DNA of 64,000 bases from Cellulomonas telluris. Its GTDB lineage: Bacteria > Actinomycetota > Actinomycetes > Actinomycetales > Cellulomonadaceae. The position numbers and the translations under genes were made by a program. Below, one piece after another: positions 8,252 through 18,027 of this stretch. Location: assembly GCF_004886325.1 (NCBI RefSeq), contig NZ_QXFN01000003.1:1-64000 (forward strand). Reading direction: 5' to 3'. The notes below the pieces were generated by a model. It did not search any database, was not told the DNA's origin, and saw nothing but the letters and a program-made list of their open reading frames with translations. Positions within the stretch are counted from its first letter, which is position 1, and each line of letters begins with the position of its first letter.

Positions 8252-8445
8252 TCTCCGGCCGTGGCCGCGCCGTCCCTCGCGACGGCTCTCTCTCAGCGCG
8301 GCCGGCAGGCCCTGCACGGGCACGGACGTCCCTCCCGGGGTCGCGGGACGGCGGGCGCCGCGCGCCTTCCGGAACGTCCGGTTCCTCCCTAGCCTGGTCG
8401 CGGCCCGGCGACGACGCCGGGCCCCGTCTCATGGGGGAGCACGCG

Positions 8446-9939
8446 ATGTCCGACGCCACCGAGCTCGACCAGCGCCACGACCACCGGCACGACGACCACC
8501 AGCACCACGACCACCAGCACGCCGGGCCCCGGGCGCCGCTCGCCCGCCGCACCTTCCTCGCGCTGACCGGGGTGGCCGCGGCCGCCGTCGCGGGCGCGAG
8601 CGGTGCGGCGGCGCACGACGGCCGCGGCTGGGGGCCGCGCCCCGACCTGCGCCACGGTCCTCGCCGCCACCACGGTGGCCGGGGTGGCGCCCAGCGCGCC
8701 GCGGTCGGGTTCCTGCAGGCCGCGACGAACGCCTACCCGTCAGTCGGCACGGGGCCGCGCCTGGCGCAGAGCTACGCCGACGAGCTCGGCCTGTTCAGCA
8801 CGGCGTTCGTCTACGACAACGCGCTGGCCATCGGCGCGCTGCTCGCCGACGGCCGCCGCTCGAGCGTGCAGACCGCCCGCGTGATCGGCGACGGCCTCGT
8901 GTTCGCGCAGGAGAACGACCCCGACTTCGACGACGGCCGGCTGCGGCAGGGCTACAACGTCGGCCCGTACACGTTCTACGACGGCACGCCGCAGCCCGAC
9001 GGCCTCGTGCGCGCGGACGGCCGGGCGAACGTCGGCTGGCAGTTCGGGTTCCTCGGCACGGCCGTCGGCGACATGGCGTGGCCCGGCATCGGCCTGCTGC
9101 ACCTGTTCCGCGCCACGGGGGACCGGCGCTACCGCGACGCCGCGGTGCGCATCGGCGAGTGGATCACGACGAACACGTGGTCGACCCGGCCGCTCGGCGG
9201 GTTCTCGTTCGGCGTCGACGGCGCGAACCAGCCGGTGCCGAACGGCTCGACCGAGCACAACATCGACTGCGTCGCGTTCTTCGGCATGCTGCGGCGGGCC
9301 ACCGGCGACCGCAGGTGGGAGGCCGCCGCCGCGCACGCCCACACGTTCGTGCGGCGGATGTGGGAGCCGGCGTCGGGCTGGTTCTGGACGGGCACGAACG
9401 ACGGGGTCGAGATCAACCGCGACCCCGTGCCGCTCGACCCGCAGACGTGGAGCCGCCTCGCGCTGCAGGACCGGCGCTACGACCGGGCGCTCGACTGGGC
9501 CGCCACGGGCCTCGCGGTGACGGACGACGCGTCGGCACCGACGTCGCAGCTGCCCGACGGCGAGCGGGTCTCCGGCGTCACGTTCAGCACCGCGTCCACG
9601 ACGTCGACCGCGCAGTACAACGGCATCACCGTCCACCCGCAGGGCGTGTGGCTGGAGGGGACGGCGCAGCTCGCCACGTCGCTGCTCGACCGGGACGCGC
9701 GCGGCGACCGGCACCGGGCCGAGCGCCTGCTCGACCAGGTGCGGCACGTGCAGGACGTCCTCGGCGGCGGCCAGCACCTCGGCGGCGTCGAGGTGGACGG
9801 CGGGATCGTGGCGGCGTCCAGCCTGCTCGACACCGGGTTCGGGTTCGGCTACTTCCAGGTCCAGCACGTCGGCGCGACGTCGTGGTTCCTGTACGCCTCG
9901 ACGCGCTCGAACCCGATGCGCTGGGGCGGCCTGCGCTGA
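8446..9939 (+). CDS. Tat-exported six-hairpin glycosidase-like protein with a histidine-rich signal region
   Basis: A 497-residue protein from ATG 8446, preceded by GGGGGAG. The n-region is unusually rich in His (about 11 of 20 residues, HDHRHDDHQHHDHQHAG), followed by a twin-arginine motif, ARRTFLALTG, and a hydrophobic stretch ending GASGAAA. The mature part opens with another Arg/His/Gly-rich stretch, then about 400 residues with repeated helical hairpin blocks (YDNALAIGALLADG, TGDRRYRDAAVRIGEWI, FFGMLRRATGDRRWEAAA), the pattern of (alpha/alpha)6 toroids as in several glycoside hydrolase families. It would fold in the cytoplasm and leave through Tat. The substrate is unknown. The His clusters suggest metal binding. 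Confidence 0.7.
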   Translation: MSDATELDQRHDHRHDDHQHHDHQHAGPRAPLARRTFLALTGVAAAAVAGASGAAAHDGRGWGPRPDLRHGPRRHHGGRGGAQRAAVGFLQAATNAYPSVGTGPRLAQSYADELGLFSTAFVYDNALAIGALLADGRRSSVQTARVIGDGLVFAQENDPDFDDGRLRQGYNVGPYTFYDGTPQPDGLVRADGRANVGWQFGFLGTAVGDMAWPGIGLLHLFRATGDRRYRDAAVRIGEWITTNTWSTRPLGGFSFGVDGANQPVPNGSTEHNIDCVAFFGMLRRATGDRRWEAAAAHAHTFVRRMWEPASGWFWTGTNDGVEINRDPVPLDPQTWSRLALQDRRYDRALDWAATGLAVTDDASAPTSQLPDGERVSGVTFSTASTTSTAQYNGITVHPQGVWLEGTAQLATSLLDRDARGDRHRAERLLDQVRHVQDVLGGGQHLGGVEVDGGIVAASSLLDTGFGFGYFQVQHVGATSWFLYASTRSNPMRWGGLR

Positions 9940-9963
9940 GCTGACCGGTCCGCTCCGCCGCCT

Positions 9964-10010
9964 CCGGAGCTCGTCGGCACCCGACGCCTCAGGGTGCCGA
10001 CCAGCTCCGG
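9964..10010. terminator. Bidirectional terminator between convergent genes
   Basis: A 19-bp stem with one mismatch (arms 9964-9982 and 9992-10010) and a 9-base loop, lying between the convergent Tat protein gene and the acyltransferase gene. It can serve both. Confidence 0.75.
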
Positions 10011-10066
10011 GACGGCGAGCGGGCAGGGGACCCCGCTGCACAGGGACGGGCGAGACCCGGCGCGGG

Positions 10067-11497
10067 TCACGCGCGACGCCCCTGCCGCGGAGCCCGTCCC
10101 GCACGCGCCAGCAGCACCAGCCCGACGACCACGAGCGCGAGCTCCGTGACCGGCGCACCGGCGACCGTGGGCGCGAGCCCGTCCACCCCGCCGACGCCCA
10201 GCCCGAGGAGGCCGAGGAGGCACGCGACCACGCCCAGCCCGACCGCGACGCCCGAGGGCTCGCGATCGGGCGGGCGCGCGGGGCGCAGCTCGAACCGCCC
10301 CACGGCCGCGACGACCGCGACGAGCAGCACGGCCAGCACGAGCACCCACGGGACCCGCAGCGCGAACCAGCGGCCCGACCCCACCTCCGGCGTCGGGAAC
10401 GCGCCGGTGCCGACCAGCGCGAGCCCGGCCACCACGACGGGCACGGTGTGCCACAGGAACACCGTGAGCACGACCGCGTTCGCCCCGACGACGGCGTCCC
10501 ACACGCGCGGCCGCGCGACCGCGCGCTCGCCCAGCGGGCGCAGCAGCAGGACCACGCCGGTCCACGCCGCCGTCAGTGCCAGCAGGGCGAGCGTGGGCGG
10601 GGCGGTGTTGTCGAGCTCGCCGGCGGGTCCCGCGCCCACCATCGTCACGGCGTACGGGCCCCACGCCGTGAGGACGACGACGCCCGCGAGGCCGGCCGCC
10701 GCGAGCGCGACCGCCGTGCCGCGCGACCGGGTCAGGACGCCGTCGTGCCAGGCGACGCCGAGCTGGTGCGCGACGAGCCAGCCGGCGAGGTAGCTCGCGG
10801 CGGCCGGTGCGGGCGAGCCCGTCACCACGCGCGCGACGTCCCCCGCGGCGACCAGCGCGACGAGCGGCAGGAGCACGGCCGCGGCCCCGCGGCGCCGCTG
10901 CCAGGCGATCGTCGCCGGCGCGAGCGCGACCACGGCCAGGTACACGACGAGGAACCACAGCGACGTCGTCGCGAGCCACACGCAGGTGCGCGCCAGCTGC
11001 GGGTCGGCACCCAGCGCCAGCGCGCCGACGTACCCGGCGACGAGCACGACGCCGAACGCGGCGGTCGGGCGCAGGAGCCGCAGCGCCCGGGCCCGCACCC
11101 ACGCTGCGGCACCGCCCCCGCGGCGCGGCGACGACCACGAGGCCGCGTTCGCGTACCCGCCGACGAGGAACACGACCGGCATCACCTGCGTGAGCCAGGT
11201 CCACGGGTGCGTCCAGGGCAGGAGGGTGAGGATGCTGACGCCCCCGAGCCGGCCGTCGGTGACGGTGACCGCCGAGACGACCCAGTGGCCCAGCACGACG
11301 ACCGTCACGGCTGCGACCCGCAGCAGGTCCACGTAGCGGTCGCGCCCGGCGGGCGCGGTGGCGGCCGCGCGCCGCACGCGCCCGCCGAACGTCGTGGGCG
11401 CGTCCGCACCGCCCCGGTGCCCGTCCCCCCGGCTCCCGCTCACGGCGACCCCTCGTCGCGTCGACCGTCCCCTCGACCCCTCCGTCGAGACCTCCAT
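10067..11497 (-). CDS. Acyltransferase 3 family membrane protein
   Basis: A 476-residue integral membrane protein with 10 or more helices. The opening motif RDRYVDLLRVAAVTVVVLGHW contains the conserved Arg and the catalytic-type His of the acyltransferase 3 family, enzymes that transfer acyl groups to sugars, peptidoglycan or secondary metabolites at the membrane. FLVGGYANAASW and FLWHTVPVVV are further family features. ATG 11497 is chosen because the upstream GTG 11524 sits at the base of a terminator hairpin and lacks a ribosome site. The acceptor is unknown. Neighbours give no pathway. Confidence 0.85.
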   Translation of the reverse strand: MEVSTEGSRGRSTRRGVAVSGSRGDGHRGGADAPTTFGGRVRRAAATAPAGRDRYVDLLRVAAVTVVVLGHWVVSAVTVTDGRLGGVSILTLLPWTHPWTWLTQVMPVVFLVGGYANAASWSSPRRGGGAAAWVRARALRLLRPTAAFGVVLVAGYVGALALGADPQLARTCVWLATTSLWFLVVYLAVVALAPATIAWQRRRGAAAVLLPLVALVAAGDVARVVTGSPAPAAASYLAGWLVAHQLGVAWHDGVLTRSRGTAVALAAAGLAGVVVLTAWGPYAVTMVGAGPAGELDNTAPPTLALLALTAAWTGVVLLLRPLGERAVARPRVWDAVVGANAVVLTVFLWHTVPVVVAGLALVGTGAFPTPEVGSGRWFALRVPWVLVLAVLLVAVVAAVGRFELRPARPPDREPSGVAVGLGVVACLLGLLGLGVGGVDGLAPTVAGAPVTELALVVVGLVLLARAGRAPRQGRRA

Positions 11498-11530
11498 GGT
11501 GACGCCCTGCCAGCACTGCGGCACGGGCGC

Positions 11531-11584
11531 GAACCCGGACTTCGTCAGGACGGGGTGCGCGGGGTCCTGACGAGGTCCGGGTTC
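11531..11584 (-). terminator. Long hairpin after the GH62 gene
   Basis: Arms 11531-11551 and 11564-11584 form a 21-bp stem with a single mismatch and a 12-base loop, 22 bases after the GH62 stop. It probably terminates GH62 transcription before the acyltransferase gene on the same strand. Confidence 0.7.
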
Positions 11585-11605
11585 ACGGGCTGGACGGTTC
11601 GGGTC

Positions 11606-13144
11606 CTACCGCTGCAGGGTCAGCAGGCCCGGCCGGTAGGGCAGGCGGCCGTAGTCACCGCCGGAGGACGGCGAGCGGCCCTGGTAGAGCAGCTGGAGGT
11701 TGCACGGGTCGACCGTCATGGTCTGGTCGGCGCTGGTGCGCAGCAGCTCGCCGTGGCTGATGTCGTTGGTCCAGGTGGCGCCGCTGTTGGCCTTGCCGGC
11801 GAACGGGTTGGACTCGGTCGTCGCGTTCGGGGTCCACGAGCCGCCGAGGCTGGTGGCCGTGAAGGACCGGAAGTAGCGGCCCTGCGCGCCCATGGCCTCG
11901 ACGATCATGAGGTACCGGCTCTGGCCCGCGAGCTTGTAGACCTGCACGGCCTCGAACAGGTTCTCCTTGGTGTCGCTCATGACGACGGTGGAGGCGGGGC
12001 CGAAGCTCCCGGGGAAGTTCCCGATCGGCATGCTCGCCCGGTAGATGCGCCCGTTGTCGCCGGCGAAGAACAGGTACATGTTCTGGCCGTCACCGATGAG
12101 CGCCTGGTCGATCGGGCCGGTGTCGGAGCCGGAGATGGTGCCGGAGAACAGCGTCTGCGGGGCCGACCAGCTGTTCACGTCGGCGGGGTTGGTCGACGTC
12201 CGGTAGGAGAAGGCGGGTCCGCCCCACTGGTAGGCGAGCACCCAGACGTTCTTCGGCGCGAAGTAGAACAGCGAGGGCGCGACCGCGCTGAACGGCATCG
12301 CGATCTGCTGGGCCGAGGCCATCTGCGACCAGCTCGAGAACGGCGCGAAGGCCATCGAGCCCCACGACGTGCCGTTGTCGTGCGTCGTCGCGTAGACGAG
12401 CTGCTGCCCGTTGTACGGGGCGACCGTGAAGTCCTTGAGCGAGGCCCAGCCGGACCGGGGCTGCGCGAGCACGCCCGAGTCCCGCCATCGGTAGGACGTC
12501 GGCAGCGAGCAGGTGCCCGTCGGCGGGGTCGTCGTGGTGGGGGAGGGCGTCGGGTTCGGGCTGGTGCCGCCGACGCGCACGAGCTGCCACTGCTGGTTGG
12601 CGCCGCCCCAGCTCGTGTACTGGACGACGTTCGCGCCGTCGGCCGTCGAGGCGCCCTGCACCTCGACCGCCTTGCCCGACTGCCGGCCGATCAGCGTCAC
12701 GTACCCGCCGGAGACGTCCTGCAGCCGGAACTGCTGGTTGGCCTGGTTGCGGTCGGTGTACTGGACGATCGCGGCACCGTCGGCCGTCGACCAGTTGTGG
12801 ACGTCCAGCACCTTGCCCGAGAGGCGCGACTTGAGCCGGTACCACCCGTCGCCCGAGTCGACGAACTGCCACTGCTGCTGGGCCCCGTCGTTGCGGGTCC
12901 ACTGCACGATGCGGGCGCCGTCGTTCGTGGCCAGGTTGTAGACGTCGAGCGCCTTGCCGCTGCCGCGGTTGACCAGGACGTAGGAGGCGTTCGTGTCGAC
13001 GGTCGCCGCGGACGCCGCCGGTGCGACGACCAGCGCGAGGGCGCCGGTGGCGACGGCCGTGGCGAGGGCGGCGAGCCCGGCCACCAGGCGGTGCCGGGAG
13101 GCTCGGGCGGGCCGGTGGGCCCGGGGTGCACGTGCTGGTCTCAT
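11606..13144 (-). CDS. Secreted alpha-L-arabinofuranosidase, CBM13-GH62
   Basis: A 512-residue secreted enzyme with ATG after AAGGAG. Residues 1-46 are a Sec signal with an Arg/His-rich n-region, cleaved near APAASA-AT. Residues about 47-190 form a ricin-type beta-trefoil (CBM13): three repeats each containing a QW motif (QQQWQF, NQQFRL, NQQWQL). A Pro/Thr linker (about 195-208) leads to a GH62 domain, residues about 210-512, with the expected acid residues in [15 protein letters not shown] and [10 protein letters not shown]62 enzymes remove arabinose side chains from xylan and arabinan, and CBM13 binds xylan or galactose. No neighbouring hemicellulase genes. Confidence 0.93.
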   Translation of the reverse strand: MRPARAPRAHRPARASRHRLVAGLAALATAVATGALALVVAPAASAATVDTNASYVLVNRGSGKALDVYNLATNDGARIVQWTRNDGAQQQWQFVDSGDGWYRLKSRLSGKVLDVHNWSTADGAAIVQYTDRNQANQQFRLQDVSGGYVTLIGRQSGKAVEVQGASTADGANVVQYTSWGGANQQWQLVRVGGTSPNPTPSPTTTTPPTGTCSLPTSYRWRDSGVLAQPRSGWASLKDFTVAPYNGQQLVYATTHDNGTSWGSMAFAPFSSWSQMASAQQIAMPFSAVAPSLFYFAPKNVWVLAYQWGGPAFSYRTSTNPADVNSWSAPQTLFSGTISGSDTGPIDQALIGDGQNMYLFFAGDNGRIYRASMPIGNFPGSFGPASTVVMSDTKENLFEAVQVYKLAGQSRYLMIVEAMGAQGRYFRSFTATSLGGSWTPNATTESNPFAGKANSGATWTNDISHGELLRTSADQTMTVDPCNLQLLYQGRSPSSGGDYGRLPYRPGLLTLQR

Positions 13145-13474
13145 GGTGCTCTCCTTCGAGTCGCCACGACGGCCGCGGAGGACGGCGGCGCGGACGGGCC
13201 AGGGACGGGCTGGATCGATACAACCGCGTCGGCGGGAGCCGCCGGGGCCGCGGATGTGAGCCTTAACATTGGCCCGCTCGTCGCCGCGTGCGAAGAGGGA
13301 GCAGCAGGAGTTAAACGCTTCGACGCCCGGACGCGTGACCGGGCCGCGTCGCGCCCGCCCGCGCCCACCGGAACCGGCCCGCGGGCGGCGGGCGCGTGCG
13401 GCGGCCCCTACCCTGTCCTCGGCGCACGACCCGCCCGGGCCGTGCCCTCGGCACGGACGAAGGTGGCGGCGCGC
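13145..13474. other. Divergent intergenic region upstream of GH62
   Basis: About 330 bases between the GH62 gene and the DUF808 gene. It is less GC-rich than its surroundings at 13205-13325, with CTTAACATTGG near 13261 and GTTAAACGCTT near 13312. Such A/T-rich half-sites are where a LacI-type sugar regulator could bind, but neither is a good palindrome, so I do not call an operator. Confidence 0.35.
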
Positions 13475-14428
13475 ATGCCTGGCGGACTCGCAGCACTCCT
13501 GGACGACGTCGCGGCCCTCGCGAAGCTCGCGGCGGCGTCCATCGACGACGTCGGCGCAGCCGCCGGGCGCGCGGGCGCGAAGGCAGCGGGCGTCGTCATC
13601 GACGACACCGCGGTCACGCCCCGCTACGTGCACGGCGTGACCGCGAACCGCGAGCTGCCGATGATCTGGGCGATCGCGCGCGGCTCGCTGCGCAACAAGC
13701 TGCTGTTCATCCTCCCCGCGGCCCTGCTGCTCAGCCAGTTCCTGCCCGGGCTGCTCACACCCATCCTCATGGTCGGCGGCACCTACCTGGCGTTCGAGGG
13801 GGCCGAGAAGGTGTGGGAGGCGCTGCGCGGAAACAAGGCGGCCGAGCGCGCGGAGGCCGCCGTCGAGCAGGGGCCGGAGGCCGAGAAGAAGCTCGTGGCC
13901 GGCGCCGTCCGCACCGACTTCATCCTGTCGGCCGAGATCATGGTCATCGCGCTCAACGAGGTGGCGGACCAGGGGTTCGTGGGCCGCGCGGTCTCGCTCG
14001 TGGTCGTCGCGATCGCCATCACGGCCCTCGTCTACGGGGCGGTCGCGCTCATCGTGAAGATGGACGACATCGGCCTGCGCCTCGCGAACACCCGCCGTGG
14101 GGCCACGGCCGCGTTCGGCCGCGGTCTCGTCACGGCGATGCCCAAGGTGATGGCCGTGCTCTCGACGGTCGGCATCGCGGCGATGCTCTGGGTCGGCGGG
14201 CACATCCTGCTCGTCGGCGTCGACGAGCTCGGCTGGCACGGGCTGTACGACGTGGTGCACCACCTCGAGGAGGCCGTGCACCACGTGCAGGGCGTCGGCG
14301 GGTTCCTCGCCTGGTTCGTCAACACCCTCGCGTCCGCGCTCGTCGGGCTCGTCGTGGGTGCGGTCGTCGCGTTCGTCGTCCACCAGGTCCACGTGATCCG
14401 CCACCGGCGCGCGCACGCGGCGCACTGA
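13475..14428 (+). CDS. DUF808 family inner membrane protein
   Basis: A 317-residue membrane protein matching the DUF808 (YedI-like) pattern: the start [20 protein letters not shown], the block [15 protein letters not shown], then [24 protein letters not shown] and a His-rich C-terminal stretch ([14 protein letters not shown]). About six membrane segments. The family is widespread but has no established function. The gene is separate from GH62, on the opposite strand. Confidence 0.9.
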   Translation: MPGGLAALLDDVAALAKLAAASIDDVGAAAGRAGAKAAGVVIDDTAVTPRYVHGVTANRELPMIWAIARGSLRNKLLFILPAALLLSQFLPGLLTPILMVGGTYLAFEGAEKVWEALRGNKAAERAEAAVEQGPEAEKKLVAGAVRTDFILSAEIMVIALNEVADQGFVGRAVSLVVVAIAITALVYGAVALIVKMDDIGLRLANTRRGATAAFGRGLVTAMPKVMAVLSTVGIAAMLWVGGHILLVGVDELGWHGLYDVVHHLEEAVHHVQGVGGFLAWFVNTLASALVGLVVGAVVAFVVHQVHVIRHRRAHAAH

Positions 14429-14498
14429 CGCCGGGGCCCGCGGACCGGCGGGCGCGTTCGGATCGCGCGGGCAGCGCAGCCGCCGTTCCCTGGGAGAC

Positions 14499-15314
14499 AT
14501 GGCCGACGTGCGCGACTCGCCCGCCCTCCCGCCCGAGCAGCCCGAGGCGGAGGTCGAGGACGCGTTCGACCGGCTGGTCGAGGAGGGCGAGGACCGGCTC
14601 TCCCGCCCCTGGCTGCCGCTGGTCAGCACCGGCCTGCTCGGCGGCATCGACGTCGGCACGGGCGTGCTCGCCTACCTCGTCGTGCTCGAGCAGACCGGCG
14701 ACCACCTGCTGGCGGGGCTCGCGTTCTCGATCGGGTTCGTGGCGCTGCTGCTGGCCCGCAGCGAGCTCTTCACCGAGAACTTCCTCGTCCCGGTCACGGC
14801 GTTCGTCGCACGCCGGGGGACGCTGCGCCAGCTGCTGCGGCTGTGGGGCGTGACGCTGGTGCTCAACCTGGTGGGCGGCTGGGTGGTGACGTGGCTGGTC
14901 GTGCAGGCGCTGCCCACGATCCACCCGACGGCGGTCGAGGCCGGTGAGCACTTCGGCACGATGCCGCTGGGCCTGACGTCGTTCTGCTCCGCCGTGCTGG
15001 CAGGCATGGTGATCACGCTGATGACGCGCATGCAGCACGCCACCGAGAGCATGGGCGTCAAGATCGTGCCCGCGATCCTGTTCGGCGCGCTGCTCGCCGG
15101 GCCGCAGCTGTTCCACTCCGTGCTGGACTCGCTGCTCATGTTCGCCGCGCTGCACGTCGGCGCGGACTTCGGGTACGTGGACTGGCTCGCGCGGCTCGGC
15201 TGGGCCGCGCTCGGCAACCTCGTCGGCGGGCTCGTCCTCGTCACGGCGATCCGGCTGCTGCGGGTCCCGCACCGCGTCGCGCAGGAGCGGCGGGCGGTCG
15301 CCGAGGGGCGCTGA
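14499..15314 (+). CDS. Formate/nitrite transporter family protein
   Basis: A 271-residue membrane protein with six hydrophobic segments and FNT family features: [16 protein letters not shown] in the first helix, [13 protein letters not shown], and [19 protein letters not shown] proteins are pentameric channels for small monovalent anions. This one resembles the YfdC-like branch, whose substrate is unsettled. The N-terminal 40 residues are acidic and cytoplasmic. ATG follows GGGAGAC. It stands 70 bases after the DUF808 gene in the same direction. Confidence 0.85.
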   Translation: MADVRDSPALPPEQPEAEVEDAFDRLVEEGEDRLSRPWLPLVSTGLLGGIDVGTGVLAYLVVLEQTGDHLLAGLAFSIGFVALLLARSELFTENFLVPVTAFVARRGTLRQLLRLWGVTLVLNLVGGWVVTWLVVQALPTIHPTAVEAGEHFGTMPLGLTSFCSAVLAGMVITLMTRMQHATESMGVKIVPAILFGALLAGPQLFHSVLDSLLMFAALHVGADFGYVDWLARLGWAALGNLVGGLVLVTAIRLLRVPHRVAQERRAVAEGR

Positions 15315-15393
15315 CGCCGGACGGCCGACCGGCGGGACCTGCGGCCCCTCACTAGGGTCGGGGACGTCCGTTCCGGCGACGACGAGGTGCGTG

Positions 15394-16875
15394 ATGGGCC
15401 GTTCCGCTGACGACGTCGATCTCGACGACGCGCTCGACCCCCTGGTCGTCGCGATGGACGTGGGCTCCACCGCCACGCGCGGCGGGGTGCACGACGCGTC
15501 GGGCCGGCCCGTGCGGGGGCTGCAGCACAAGGTGCCGCACGCCTTCACCGTCGCCCCGGACGGCACGTCCGTCATCGACCCGGACCAGGTGACGGCCGAG
15601 ATCGAGCAGGTCCTCGACGCCGTGACCGCCGACCGGCGGCTCGGCACGCGCATCGCCGGCGTCGCGCTCGACACGTTCGCGGCGTCGCTCGTCGCCGTCG
15701 ACGCGGCGGGGCGCCCGCTCACGCCGTGCCTGACGTACGCCGACTCCCGGTGCTCGACGGCGGTCGCGGCCCTGCGGGAGGAGCTCGACGAGCACGCCGT
15801 GCAGCAGCGGACGGGCACCCGCGTCCACGCCAGCTACCACGCGCCGCGCCTGCGCTGGCTCGCCGAGGCGGAGCCGCGGACGGTCGCGGCCACCACGGGC
15901 TGGTGGTCGCTGGGGGAGTACGTGCTGCACCGGCTCGTCGGGGTGCCGCTCGCCGGCACGTCGACGGTCGCGTGGACCGGCCTGCTCGACCGCCGGACGG
16001 GCGAGCTCGACGGCGAGCTCCTCGCGGCCGCGGGCGTCACGCCGGACCACTTCGCTCCGCCCCGGGACATGACGGACCCCGCAGCGGCCGCCGCACCCGC
16101 CCGCTGGCCCGCTCTCGCGCGTGCCCTCTGGTTCCCCGTCGTCACCGACGGCTACGCGAGCAACGTCGGCGCCGGCGCGACCGACCCGACCGTCCTCGCC
16201 GCGTCCACCGCGACCAGCGGTGCCCTGCGCGCCCTGCTCGACGGTCCGGCCGACCCCCTGCCGTTCGGCCTGTGGAACTACCGCGTGGCGAAGGACCGGA
16301 CGCTGCTCGGCGGCGCGATCAACGACGTCGGGCGCGCGGTCAGCTGGGCGCAGTCCACGCTGCGGCTCGGTCCCGACCCCGCCGCCGTCCTCACCGCCGC
16401 CCCCAGCGACGCGACCCCGCTCGTGCTGCCCTACCTCACCGGCGAGCGCGCCCCGGGGTGGGTCGGCGACGCGCGCGCCGTGATCGGCGGCGTGTCGGTC
16501 GCCACGGACGCGGACGCGCTGTTCCGCGGGGTCGTCGAGGGCGTCGCGATGACCTACGCCCGCGTGGCCGACGAGCTGCGCCCGGCGGCGCCGCAGGTCG
16601 AGCAGGTCGCCGCCTCGGGCCGGGTGACCAACGACCAGCCGGAGTGGCTGCAGGTGCTCGCCGACGTGCTCGCACGTCCCGTCACGCACGTGACGCGCCG
16701 GCGCGCGACGCAGCGCGGCACCGCGCTGCTCGCCCTGGACGTGCTCGCCCCGGACGTGCCGCGGGCGCCGGACGCCACGGGGGCGACGTACGAGCCGCGA
16801 CCGGAGCACGCCGACCACTACGCCGAGCGGCGGGCCCGCTTCGCGCAGGTGTACGACGCGCTGCTGCGTCCGTGA
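15394..16875 (+). CDS. FGGY-type carbohydrate kinase (gluconokinase-like)
   Basis: A 493-residue sugar kinase of the FGGY/ASKHA fold. The phosphate-binding loop is VVAMDVGSTATRGG near residue 20, the second domain starts near 250, and TATSGALRAL and AASGRVTNDQPEW are adenosine/phosphate-region motifs. The arrangement fits the gluconokinase or xylulokinase branch. The substrate is not fixed by sequence. ATG 15394 is preferred over the GTG just before it because the GAGG ribosome site is then well spaced. There is no adjacent sugar transporter. Confidence 0.82.
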   Translation: MGRSADDVDLDDALDPLVVAMDVGSTATRGGVHDASGRPVRGLQHKVPHAFTVAPDGTSVIDPDQVTAEIEQVLDAVTADRRLGTRIAGVALDTFAASLVAVDAAGRPLTPCLTYADSRCSTAVAALREELDEHAVQQRTGTRVHASYHAPRLRWLAEAEPRTVAATTGWWSLGEYVLHRLVGVPLAGTSTVAWTGLLDRRTGELDGELLAAAGVTPDHFAPPRDMTDPAAAAAPARWPALARALWFPVVTDGYASNVGAGATDPTVLAASTATSGALRALLDGPADPLPFGLWNYRVAKDRTLLGGAINDVGRAVSWAQSTLRLGPDPAAVLTAAPSDATPLVLPYLTGERAPGWVGDARAVIGGVSVATDADALFRGVVEGVAMTYARVADELRPAAPQVEQVAASGRVTNDQPEWLQVLADVLARPVTHVTRRRATQRGTALLALDVLAPDVPRAPDATGATYEPRPEHADHYAERRARFAQVYDALLRP

Positions 16876-16959
16876 GCTACCCGGCAAAGTGCTGGACGGC
16901 TTCGGTCGTCAGACCGTCCCGTCGCGCGTGGCCCGTGCCGGCGTCGAGACGGGAGGTAC

Positions 16960-17526
16960 TCAGACCCGGCGCTGCTCTGCGCGCCAGTCCGGGGCATCGC
17001 GGTCCTTGGTCGAGATCTGGGCGGGGTCCGACGGATCGACGGGGATGGGCCAGGTGATCGCGAGGTCCGGGCTGAGCGGGCTGAACGCGGTCCCCGGCAT
17101 CCCCGCGCGCCACTCCTCGTCGAAGCAGTAGAGGTACTGCGTCTCGTCCGCCAGCGACTGGAAGCCGTTGCAGACGCCGCGCGGTACGAAGACCTGCGTG
17201 CCCTTCTCCAACGGGCAGGTGTGGACCGCGCCGTATGTCGGTGACGTGGGCCGGGCGTCCAGGTAGGCGCCCCACGCCCTGCCGGCGACGATCCCGACCA
17301 GCTTGTTCATCGCTTCGCCGTGCAGACCACGCACCGCTCCGCGGTGGGTCTCGGTCACGTTCACCTGCAGCCAGGGGCCGGCCGCCGCCGCCGCCTCGGC
17401 ACCCTCCGGCCACGCGGACGAGCGGTAGAACTCGCGCACCGTGCCTCGCGCGTCCTGTGCCTGCTTCAGCCGGATCACCAGCAGTCCGTCGATCGGCGTG
17501 CTCTCGATCGCGATGTCGCCTGTCAC
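16960..17526 (-). CDS. dTDP-4-dehydrorhamnose 3,5-epimerase family protein
   Basis: A 188-residue cupin of the RmlC family: RGTVREFYRSS, then RGLHGEAMNKLVG with the catalytic His, VPRGVCNGFQSL, and a C-terminal SPLSPDLAITWP. Family members epimerise C3 and C5 of dTDP-4-keto sugars or act as related sugar isomerases. No other dTDP-sugar genes are nearby, so the exact substrate is open. GTG 17526 follows GAAGGGCGAG. Monocistronic on the minus strand. Confidence 0.85.
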   Translation of the reverse strand: MTGDIAIESTPIDGLLVIRLKQAQDARGTVREFYRSSAWPEGAEAAAAAGPWLQVNVTETHRGAVRGLHGEAMNKLVGIVAGRAWGAYLDARPTSPTYGAVHTCPLEKGTQVFVPRGVCNGFQSLADETQYLYCFDEEWRAGMPGTAFSPLSPDLAITWPIPVDPSDPAQISTKDRDAPDWRAEQRRV

Positions 17527-17678
17527 GTCTCGCCCTTCGCTCACCAGCCCCGACCCGACGTCCCGAGCGCGGAGTCGAGACGCGCGCGTCACCGTACTCC
17601 CGGGCGCACAGCTCACGCGCCCCCGGCCTCCACCCGCGGGCTCGCGTGGCGCCGGGACGCGGGTCGGGTCGGCCTGAG

Positions 17679-17894
17679 CTACTCGGCGGCGGCCTCGGCG
17701 GACGCCCAGCCGCGCGCCTCCAGCGGTGACTGGCCCGCGACCCGTCGGACGGCGACGGACGGCACGCGGACGGCCCTCGGTGCCGGCCGGGCCACGCCCA
17801 GCGCGATCGCGAGGGTCCGGTCGCCGCAGTGCAGCGCGCCGACGGGGGCGGGCAGGGCGGTGACGGGCAGGGCGGGGGCGGTCGTGGTGCTCAT
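17679..17894 (-). CDS. Small protein of unknown function
   Basis: A 71-residue frame from ATG 17894, preceded by GAAGGA at a slightly long spacing. The sequence is Ala/Pro/Val-rich with one Cys (GALHCGDRTLAIALG) and ends with an acidic-Ala tail. I recognise no family. It fills the gap between the SMP-30 gene and the epimerase on the same strand. It could be a real small gene or a chance frame. Confidence 0.4.
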   Translation of the reverse strand: MSTTTAPALPVTALPAPVGALHCGDRTLAIALGVARPAPRAVRVPSVAVRRVAGQSPLEARGWASAEAAAE

Positions 17895-18027
17895 GGCGGG
17901 TCCTTCGGGGCGTGCACGGTGCGGGGCGGCGCGCCCCTCCCGGTGACATCGGCACGCGTCGTACCCAGGATGAGGGCGCAGGCGCCGCCGACGTACGTCC
18001 CGGGCCTCCCCGGCCTCCTTGGGGCCC

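Noticed and set aside
13255-13325. A LacI-type operator upstream of GH62
   Set aside because: The A/T-rich motifs are imperfect, with about half of the positions paired. No regulator gene is adjacent.
10448-14428. A 1326-codon open frame on the plus strand
   Set aside because: Up to 13474 it is the antisense of the acyltransferase and GH62 genes, with Arg/His/Gly-rich shadow composition. Only the DUF808 part from 13475 is a gene.
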